The notes below the pieces were generated by a model. That model was not told the origin of the DNA. It worked only from the letters and a program-made list of their open reading frames with translations, and did no database searches. Positions 30,401-37,124 of a stretch of 37,124 nucleotides of DNA are shown one piece after another. Numbering within the stretch: the first letter of the stretch is position 1; each line of letters opens with the position of its first letter. A program made the position numbers and the translations under genes. Source of the stretch: JAVKSL01 sp050744085. Lineage in GTDB: Bacteria; Actinomycetota; Acidimicrobiia; Acidimicrobiales; JAJPHD01. The DNA is taken from assembly GCA_050744085.1 (NCBI GenBank), contig JBOGGU010000125.1, positions 1 through 37,124 on the forward strand. Reading direction: 5' to 3'.

Positions 30401-31099
30401 CACCGAGCTCGCAGTGCCCAGGGTCCCGGGGTTGGTGAGGGTCACGGTGGTGCCGGCGAAGTCGTCGGGGCTCAGGCGGTTCGACCGCACCTTGCGCACC
30501 AGCTCCTCGTAGGCCCCGACGAAGCCCTTGAAGTCCAGGGTGTCGGCGTCTCGAAGGCACGGCACGACCAAGGTGCGCGACCCGTCGGGGCGCACGTGGT
30601 CCACAGCCAGCCCGAGGCCCACGTGCTCTGGCTGCACGACGCTCGGCCCAGGGGCAAACGAGCGGTTCATCGCCGGCACCGCGCGCACCGCCTGCACCGC
30701 CGCCCAGCCGATCAGGTGGGTATAGCTGACCTTTCGCCCGGCCACCCGAGCCTGGTGGTCGTTGAGCATCGCCCGGTTGACCTCTACCAGCTTGGCCGGG
30801 ACCGCCCGCACGCTGGTTGCGGTGGGAACGGCCAGGCTGGCCTCCATGTTCGTCGCCACGCGCGCCGCCGCCCCCCGCAGCGGTTTCACCCCTTTGGAGG
30901 AATCTTGCCCTGTGGTCCCTCGCCCTCCCTGCCCACTCGCCCCGGGTGAGCTAGGCAGCCCGGCGGCCGGCGGCCGGTAGTCGGCGAAGAACTCCCTCCA
31001 GCTCTGGCTGACCGAGGTGGGGTCGGCCAGGAAGGCCTCGTACATGTCGTCGACCAGCCAGGCATTGGCGCCGAAGGACCGCGCTGCAGAGCCAACCAT
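27473..31099 (-). CDS. odhA: Multifunctional 2-oxoglutarate dehydrogenase/decarboxylase (E2-E1 fusion)
   Basis: This is the actinobacterial TCA-cycle enzyme (OdhA/Kgd/SucA) that carries a succinyltransferase-like E2 catalytic domain fused to the thiamine-dependent E1. Residues 1-40 (RSFGANAWLVDDMYEAFLAD) form the E1-type N-tail, followed by a Gly/Pro linker. The E2 core ends in STYDHRVIQGAESGEFLGRV with the catalytic His. The E1 part starts near residue 330 and has GDAAFSGQGVVAETLNLSGL (ThDP-binding GD...N), NQLGFTTLPEEGRTS and the C-terminal AEVVWLQEEPENMGAWGFVE. The length of 1208 is close to mycobacterial Kgd. A GGGSV/AGGSV repeat near residues 894-918 expands a loop in the E1 C-terminal half. 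The ATG at 31099 is leaderless (TAGGAT 8 nt before). Confidence 0.95.
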   Translation of the reverse strand: MVGSAARSFGANAWLVDDMYEAFLADPTSVSQSWREFFADYRPPAAGLPSSPGASGQGGRGTTGQDSSKGVKPLRGAAARVATNMEASLAVPTATSVRAVPAKLVEVNRAMLNDHQARVAGRKVSYTHLIGWAAVQAVRAVPAMNRSFAPGPSVVQPEHVGLGLAVDHVRPDGSRTLVVPCLRDADTLDFKGFVGAYEELVRKVRSNRLSPDDFAGTTVTLTNPGTLGTASSVPRVMAGQGLIVGVGAIGYPAEYEAADRGWLAEMGVSQVVTITSTYDHRVIQGAESGEFLGRVHDLLLGADGFYHEIFGAMEVPYEPVRWLADINPAPAHERSRSIKQIHVGKLVNMYRVRGHLIADLDPLASLPPRMHPELDPATYGLTLWDLDRRFLGDGLGGHEEATLGDMLGILRDAYCATVGIEYMHISEPDQKRWIQEHVEGVATAASPEEKRHILGRLNAAEAFERFLQAKYVGQTRFGLEGAESAIPLLDTVLDAAAAGGMAEVVVGMAHRGRLNVLANIVGKSYGEIFNEFEGHIDPHSVQGSGDVKYHRGAAGKFVGPSGVGVAVTLASNPSHLEAVDPVVEGMVRARQDLLGRDAVLAVLVHGDAAFSGQGVVAETLNLSGLRGYRTGGTIHLVIDNQLGFTTLPEEGRTSAYSTDVAKMVQAPIFHVNGDDPEACVRVARLAYGYRQAFHRDVVIDMVCYRRFGHNEADEPSFTQPQMYARIERHRSVRKLYTERLVSRGDITLEEAERALEDFSARLGEALEATRSSAAPDPTSVPARVVGLPIPSPATGVALGVLRQVASAIHSVPGGFMLHPKLERLVGARAEMFAGGEVDWALAEALGLGSLLLEGTDVRLAGQDTRRGTFSQRHACYVDYRTGVEHVPLGALAPPGGGSVGGGSVGGGSVAGGSVAGGSVGRFRIYDSALSEFAALGFEYGYSVMRPDALVAWEAQFGDFANEAQVVIDEFLASAGDKWDQACGLVLLLPHGYEGQGPDHSSARMERFLALAAGDNLRVVNPTTAAQHFHVLRAQVHRLDGPVPLVVFTPKSLLRSRSARSTVGELVEGRFCEVLGDPAPVRAASGAGRVVLCSGKVAYEAMARRDELGAPVAVVRVEQLQPWPEEQLAAVLARYDGAAEVVWLQEEPENMGAWGFVEGRLRALVRSMPGCGLAHVARAASGSPATGSTGVHRLEAEDLMYRAFAPLER
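28344..28418 (-). repeat. 15-bp tandem repeat x5 inside odhA
   Basis: Five 15-bp units (28344-28358 through 28404-28418) encode GGGSV or AGGSV in the odhA frame. They make a flexible Gly/Ser stretch just before the segment GRFRIYDSALSEFAALGFEY. Confidence 0.93.
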
Positions 31100-31107
31100 C
31101 GAGGTCG

Positions 31108-31113
31108 ATCCTA
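31108..31113 (-). promoter_or_regulatory. -10 hexamer (TAGGAT), leaderless promoter of odhA
   Basis: On the minus strand TAGGAT lies 8 nt before the odhA ATG. It is in the 34-bp gap after the sigma factor gene, so odhA has its own promoter. Confidence 0.5.
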
Positions 31114-31133
31114 AGGGTTGCCTACCCGGCCTG

Positions 31134-32057
31134 TCAGGCCGCGGGGGCCTCCAGGCCTGGTGCGTCAGAAAGGCGGGCCAGAGCGGTGGCCTCCACCTGG
31201 CGGGCCCGGCGGGGGCCTATGCCCAGCGCCTTGGCAGTGGCCTCCAGTGAGGCTGGCTCGCCGCTGTCCAGGCCGAAGCGCAGGCGGATGACTGCTCGCT
31301 CCATCGGCTCCAGGGAGTCGACCGCCTCGTGCAGGCGCTCGAGAGCGAGGGATGCGCCCACCTCGTCCTCCACGCTGGTGGCCGGCGCTTCGACCAGCTC
31401 GCCGAGGCTGGTCTCGGCGTCAGGGCCGACAGGCTGGTCGAGGCTGGCCACCACACGCGCAGCCTGGCGGGCGTCGTCGAGCTGCGCGTAGGACACGCCG
31501 GCGGTTGCCACCAGCTCCTCGTCGGTCGGGGGCCTGCCCAGCTCGGCGGCCAGCTCTCGGGCCGCCACGTCGATGCGGCGCGCCCTCTCGGCGGCCTCCA
31601 TCGGGACCCTGATCGTCTGGCCGTGGTTGTGGACCGCGCGCTGGAGCGCCTGGCGCACCCACCATGTGGCGTACGTGGAGAAGCGGAAGCCCCGGCGCCA
31701 GTCGAACTTCTCCACAGCCCGGATGAGGCCGAAGGTGCCCTCCTGGATCAAGTCGGGGAAGTCGACGCCGCGGTCCTGGTAACGGCGGGCCCAGTGGACC
31801 ACCAGGCGCAGGTTGGCGGCGATCATGGCCCGCTTGGCCTCCTCGTCACCAGCCTGGACGCGCTTCGCCAGCGCTACCTGCTCGTCAGGAGTCAGCAGTG
31901 GGTGCTGGGCTAGGTCGTCGAGGAACAGACGCACCGTGTCGACGTTGACGCCGACCCCGCTGCGGTCACCCGCGCCCGAGTCCCCTGCGGCCCGGCCCGG
32001 TCGGTCGGCCACCTGCGTCTTGCTCACCTTACTGATCACTCCTCCTTGTGTACCCAT
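31134..32057 (-). CDS. RNA polymerase sigma-70 factor (group 1/2, HrdB/SigB-like)
   Basis: The 307-residue protein has region 1.2 (VRLFLDDLAQHPLLTPDEQV), region 2 with NLRLVVHWARRYQDRGVDFP, DLIQEGTFGLIRAVEKFDWR and GFRFSTYATWWVRQALQRAV, and region 3 (VPMEAAERARRIDVAARELA). Region 4 has RAVIRLRFGLDSGEPASLEA then AKALGIGPRRARQVEATALA. It lacks a long region 1.1, which suggests an alternative group 2 factor; a primary sigma is usually longer. The ATG at 32057 is chosen for convenience. GTG 32039 sits right against AAGGAGGA and GTG 32027 is 13 nt after it, so the start is unclear. It is divergent from lon, with a repeat array in its leader. Confidence 0.88.
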   Translation of the reverse strand: MGTQGGVISKVSKTQVADRPGRAAGDSGAGDRSGVGVNVDTVRLFLDDLAQHPLLTPDEQVALAKRVQAGDEEAKRAMIAANLRLVVHWARRYQDRGVDFPDLIQEGTFGLIRAVEKFDWRRGFRFSTYATWWVRQALQRAVHNHGQTIRVPMEAAERARRIDVAARELAAELGRPPTDEELVATAGVSYAQLDDARQAARVVASLDQPVGPDAETSLGELVEAPATSVEDEVGASLALERLHEAVDSLEPMERAVIRLRFGLDSGEPASLEATAKALGIGPRRARQVEATALARLSDAPGLEAPAA

Positions 32058-32064
32058 GTCCGCT

Positions 32065-32138
32065 GCCCGATGCCCAGATGGCCCGATACCCAGATGGCCC
32101 GATGCCCATTGGCCCGATGCCCATTGGCCCGATGCATA
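32065..32138 (-). repeat. 15/16-bp tandem repeats in the sigma gene leader
   Basis: Units 32065-32080 and 32081-32096 (16 bp), 32097-32111 and 32112-32126 (15 bp) and a partial unit to 32138 are copies of GCCCGATGCCCA(GA/T)TG on the plus strand. A possible minus-strand -10, TACTAT (32136-32141), lies at the upstream end, so nearly the whole predicted 5' UTR of the sigma gene is repeat. The units mix 15 and 16 bp, fitting a non-coding role. Confidence 0.85.
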
Positions 32139-32282
32139 GTAGATGGTCTCACCAAATAACGCAGTGCGCCAGCGGTTTCTTCCGGTTTCTTCCAACAGCC
32201 TTGTGGTTCTGACCCCCGGGGAGGCCGGTTGGTTGCATCCTGGCCCCGATCTGGCCGGGAACAAGCTTCCCACATCATAGGT

Positions 32283-32303
32283 TGTGAGTGGTGTCTACTC
32301 AAG
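32283..32303 (+). promoter_or_regulatory. HAIR-like HspR operator upstream of lon
   Basis: The sequence TGTGAGT-N7-ACTCAAG matches the HspR-associated inverted repeat CTTGAGT-N7-ACTCAAG at 12 of 14 defined positions, with a perfect right half and correct 7-nt spacing. It starts within a possible -10 TAGGTT (32278-32283) and ends 15 nt before the lon start, so a bound repressor would block transcription. Heat-shock control of lon by HspR is known in Streptomyces. Confidence 0.75.
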
Positions 32304-32318
32304 ATTTCGAGGTGCCAT

Positions 32319-34685
<2,367 letters not shown>

Positions 34686-34689
34686 GGAG

Positions 34690-36048
34690 ATGACACCCGA
34701 GCCCGTCTCCGTCGGCCCTGCCAAGCCCTTCTTGGGCAGGCGGCGTTGGGTGGTCCCGCCGGTGCTTGCCGGGCTCCTGATCGCTGCGGCCGTCGTGGTC
34801 CCCCAGGCCGCCTCGGCGACGGGCAAGCCGGCGCTCCGGCCGATCACCCCTCAGGCCCTGGTAGCCAAGGCGCTCTCTACCCACGTCTCCACCCTGTCGG
34901 GCAAGCTCCGCCTCACTGCCAACCTGGGAATCCCCGACCTGTCGAGCATCACCGGCGGGGAGGGCAACAGCCTGACCTCGTTCCTCGACGGGGCCCACAC
35001 CGCCCAGATCTGGTACGGGGGCCCGGCCAAGATCCGAGTGGCGATCCCCAACGGCAGCGACGAATCGGACTACATCCTCGACGGGAGCACGCTGTGGATC
35101 TGGAAGAGCGGCCCTTACTCGGCCACCAAGGTCGCCCTTCCGCCCACGCCGTCCGCCCACCCTCAACCTGGGTTGCCAACGACACCAGCGCAGCTGGCCA
35201 AGCAGTTCCTGGCGCACGTCGGCCCCACGACTGCGGTGAAGGTCGCCGACACTGCCTACGTGGCGGGGCGGCCGGTGTACGAGCTGGTCCTGTCCCCCAA
35301 GGCGGCCCAGAGCCTTATCGGCCAGGTGGTCATCGCAGTGGACTCCTCCACCGGAGCGCCGCTGCGGGTGCAAGTGGTCCCGCGGGGCTCCACCACCGCT
35401 GCGCTGACCTTTGGCTTCACCCAGCTCAGCTACGCCCGCCCGGCGGCCTCGAACTTCGACTTCGCCCCGCCCAGGGGCGCCAAGGTCCGCACGATCGACC
35501 CCACGTCCGCGCTGGGCATGCTCGGCCCCCTCGGAGGGCTCGCCGGCGTTGGCTCGACCTATTCCCTCTCCGGCTCGGGATCGCTGACCATCCAGGCCCC
35601 AGGGGGGTCGCCCGCCTACAGCTCGAAGCTCGCGCTGTCGCCCGCACCGGCTGCGGCCGCGGTCGCCAGTGGCCGCATCACCAGCTTCAACGACGCCTTT
35701 GGGCCGCCCCCCGGGTGCGGGGTGGGGTATCCCCCGCTCAGCGGGACCCCCAACCTCCCAGTGCCGAGCGTGGTGGGCAGCGGCTGGACGTCGGTTGCGG
35801 TCATCCCGACCTGCTTCCTGGGATCGCTGTCAATGGGGAGCCCGGTTGCCCACGGGAAAGCCGCCAAGGCGGCCAACTCCGCGCTGAGCAGTTTCTTGCG
35901 CTCGGGCACGGCGGTCAGTGGGAGCTGGGGCAACGGCCACCTGGTCCGCACGACTTTGGTTGACGTCCTGGCCGTGGACAACGGGCCGATCCTGGTCGGG
36001 GCGGTGACCCCGGCGACCCTCGAGGCCGCTGCGGCCCACACCCACTGA
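34690..36048 (+). CDS. Secreted LolA/RseB-like protein
   Basis: The 452-residue protein begins with a basic N-tail and a hydrophobic segment (WVVPPVLAGLLIAAAVVVPQ followed by AASATG), which acts as a signal peptide or anchor. The next 230 residues resemble the LolA/RseB half-barrel: LSGKLRLTANLGIPDLSSIT, IWYGGPAKIRVAIPNGSDES, YILDGSTLWIWKS, RPVYELVLSPKAAQSLIGQV and VAIDSSTG-like VIAVDSSTGAPLRVQVV. The remaining Gly/Ser/Ala-rich C-terminal part contains GCGVGYPPLS with a Cys, and a second Cys in VAVIPTCFLGS. The function in actinobacteria is unclear; it may monitor or carry lipids at the cell surface. It lies just before an ABC exporter, to which it may be linked functionally. Confidence 0.72.
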   Translation: MTPEPVSVGPAKPFLGRRRWVVPPVLAGLLIAAAVVVPQAASATGKPALRPITPQALVAKALSTHVSTLSGKLRLTANLGIPDLSSITGGEGNSLTSFLDGAHTAQIWYGGPAKIRVAIPNGSDESDYILDGSTLWIWKSGPYSATKVALPPTPSAHPQPGLPTTPAQLAKQFLAHVGPTTAVKVADTAYVAGRPVYELVLSPKAAQSLIGQVVIAVDSSTGAPLRVQVVPRGSTTAALTFGFTQLSYARPAASNFDFAPPRGAKVRTIDPTSALGMLGPLGGLAGVGSTYSLSGSGSLTIQAPGGSPAYSSKLALSPAPAAAAVASGRITSFNDAFGPPPGCGVGYPPLSGTPNLPVPSVVGSGWTSVAVIPTCFLGSLSMGSPVAHGKAAKAANSALSSFLRSGTAVSGSWGNGHLVRTTLVDVLAVDNGPILVGAVTPATLEAAAAHTH

Positions 36049-36095
36049 ATCAGCCCCGGCCCGCGCTTGACCACAGGCCCGCCCTGAGCCCGACC

Positions 36096-37031
36096 CTGGC
36101 AATCGAGACCCTGGGCCTCACCAAGAGGTTCGGGACCCAGACCGTCGTGGACGGGCTGGACCTTGCCGTGCCGGAGGGATCCGTGTTCGGCTTCCTCGGG
36201 CCCAACGGGTCGGGCAAGACGACCACGATAAGGCTGCTGCTCGGGCTGGCTTTCCCAGACTCCGGGCGCATCGAGGTGCTGGGCCACGAGATACCGGGTG
36301 AGGCTGACCTGGCCCTCCCTCTGGTGGGGGCGGTGGTCGAGGGGCCTGGGTTCTACCCCTTCCTGTCGGGGCGGGAGAACCTGGTGAGGATGGACGAGGT
36401 GGGACAGCACCCGGCCGTGGGAGCGCGGGCCAGCCGCGGGTCGAGAGTGGACACGGCGTTGGGGCGAGTGGGGCTCAATTCCGCCTCTCAGAAGCGGTAC
36501 AGGCAGTACTCGCTGGGCATGCGCCAACGCCTCGCCATCGCCGCGGCCCTCCTTCGGCCCACCCGCCTGCTGGTGCTCGACGAGCCGACCAACGGGCTGG
36601 ACCCCCAGGGGATGAGGGAGGTGCGTTCGCTGATCCGGGGGCTGGCCACCGAGGGCATGACCGTCTTCGTCTCCAGCCACCTGCTCTCGGAGGTAGAGCA
36701 GATCTGCACCCACGCGGCGGTGCTGTCTGTGGGCAAGGTGGTAGCCCAGGGTACCCTGGAGTCCCTGCGCGGGGACCAGGCCAGGGTGCTGCAGGTCGAG
36801 ACGCCCGACGCAACCGAGGCGCTGGCCGTGCTCTCGGCGATGCCCGGTGTGTCAGGCGTGAGCCTGGTGGGCGGGGTGGTCCAGGCCACCCTGGGCGACG
36901 CCGAGCCGGAGGAGTGCACGGCGGCCCTGGTGGGCGCAGGGGTGCGGGTGCGTTCGATCGGGTCCCTCGACACCAGCCTCGAGGACCGCTTCGTGGCCCT
37001 GACCGGCGAGGGCTTCGATGTCGCCGGTTGA
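36096..37031 (+). CDS. ABC transporter ATP-binding protein, start not ATG/GTG/TTG
   Basis: The ATPase begins with AIETLGLTKRFGTQTVVDGL, which includes the A-loop aromatic, then Walker A FGFLGPNGSGKTTTIRLLLG. The signature is RQYSLGMRQRLAIAAALLRP, Walker B LLVLDEPTNGLDPQGMREVR, and the H-loop FVSSHLLSEVEQ. It is of the ABC-2 exporter type, 311 residues. No ATG, GTG or TTG occurs in frame between an upstream stop at 35961 and GTG 36147, which is inside the conserved domain. CTG 36096 (or 36084, 36045) is therefore the likely initiator, or the original start has been altered. I give 36096 as the most economical choice. The permease gene overlaps its 3' end. Confidence 0.82.
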   Translation: MAIETLGLTKRFGTQTVVDGLDLAVPEGSVFGFLGPNGSGKTTTIRLLLGLAFPDSGRIEVLGHEIPGEADLALPLVGAVVEGPGFYPFLSGRENLVRMDEVGQHPAVGARASRGSRVDTALGRVGLNSASQKRYRQYSLGMRQRLAIAAALLRPTRLLVLDEPTNGLDPQGMREVRSLIRGLATEGMTVFVSSHLLSEVEQICTHAAVLSVGKVVAQGTLESLRGDQARVLQVETPDATEALAVLSAMPGVSGVSLVGGVVQATLGDAEPEECTAALVGAGVRVRSIGSLDTSLEDRFVALTGEGFDVAG

Positions 37032-37124
37032 GCCGCCCTCGGCGTCGGTGGCGGCGGAGGCGGGGGCGGCGGAGGCGGGGGCGGCGGAGGCGGGGGCGGC
37101 GGAGGCGGGGGCGGCGGGCTCGGC
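37018..37124 (+). CDS. N-terminus of probable ABC permease, cut by window edge
   Basis: An ATG at 37018 overlaps the last 14 nt of the ABC ATPase gene and opens a frame to the window end. It begins MSPVEPPSASVAAEAG and runs into AAEAG repeats. The overlap and the order match the ATPase-permease pair at 12727-14624, so this is probably the permease partner, whose membrane part lies beyond the edge. Only 35 codons are visible, so the identity is inferred from context. Confidence 0.5.
   Translation, partial: MSPVEPPSASVAAEAGAAEAGAAEAGAAEAGAAGS
37051..37110 (+). repeat. 15-bp tandem repeat x4 at the right edge
   Basis: GCGGCGGAGGCGGGG is repeated four times (37051-37065 to 37096-37110), then changes to GCGGCGGGCTCGGC. 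In the frame of the ATG at 37018 it encodes AAEAG. Confidence 0.93.

Noticed and set aside
27453..30560. Open frame of 1035 codons overlapping odhA on the same strand in another frame
   Set aside because: It is Gly/Arg/Pro-rich with no motifs, as expected for a shifted frame of GC-rich coding DNA; odhA has complete family motifs in its own frame.
32258..32272. GGGAACAAGCTTCCC inverted repeat upstream of lon as ECF or CIRCE site
   Set aside because: Arms of only five bases, wrong sequence for CIRCE, and the GGAAC -35 lacks a matching -10 at the usual distance.

Overview
The window is 37.1 kb of very GC-rich DNA. Its gene content points to the Actinomycetota: a SepH-type septation protein, the one-polypeptide E2-E1 2-oxoglutarate dehydrogenase, an HspR-type (HAIR) operator upstream of lon, an HrdB-like sigma factor and a class A RNase P RNA. 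At least eleven genes have a TANNNT -10 hexamer only 5-9 nt before the start codon, so leaderless transcription looks dominant. I infer a deep-branching lineage such as Acidimicrobiia, but the sequence alone does not fix the taxon.

Layout. 1-1203 (-): 5' part of a SepH-like gene that runs off the left edge. 1315-3608 (+): DUF885 metallopeptidase-like protein, a stand-alone Lrp/AsnC ligand-binding domain and a small unknown protein, closed by a hairpin. 3696-5989 (-): acyl-CoA dehydrogenase overlapping trpD. 6035-7021 (-): two-TM channel with TrkA domains and no recognisable selectivity filter. 7044-12587 (+): glpD with a large repeat-rich insertion, an alkyl-DHAP-synthase-like flavoprotein and a glycerol kinase, a glycerol-3-phosphate/possible ether-lipid module. 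12727-14624 (+): ABC ATPase and permease.

14602-22672 (-): an apparent six-gene operon, nurA-herA-sbcD-sbcC, then a 130-aa unknown protein and an ImmA/IrrE-like protein without HExxH. The first four genes match the archaeal HerA-NurA-Mre11-Rad50 end-resection set. The last two are the best candidate for an undescribed addition. rnpB (22817-23209, +) is divergent from it.

23328-26065 is an accessory patch: a PiT-type transporter, an N-terminally truncated ArsR-LMWP/ArsC fusion, the tail of an ABC exporter gene, an intact vapBC pair and a broken second PIN gene. 26078-27442 holds divergent leaderless genes for a Rid-family protein and a DUF2236 protein. 27473-31099 (-) is the 2-oxoglutarate dehydrogenase and 31134-32057 (-) a sigma-70 factor. 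Divergent from these is lon with its HAIR site (32283-34685, +). Then come a secreted LolA/RseB-like protein, an ABC ATPase and the start of what is probably its permease, running off the right edge.

A striking property is the density of short tandem repeats. About ten arrays of 15, 16, 21, 24 or 30 bp units lie in this window, mostly in frame inside conserved housekeeping genes (sepH, an acyl-CoA dehydrogenase, glpD, ABC ATPase, sbcC, odhA, ABC permease). Two lie outside ORFs: one in the predicted leader of the sigma gene, and one between herA and sbcD, where the sbcD start has been duplicated. Several true starts (TTG, GTG, possibly CTG) and two edge-truncated genes are easy to miss by simple ORF calling.
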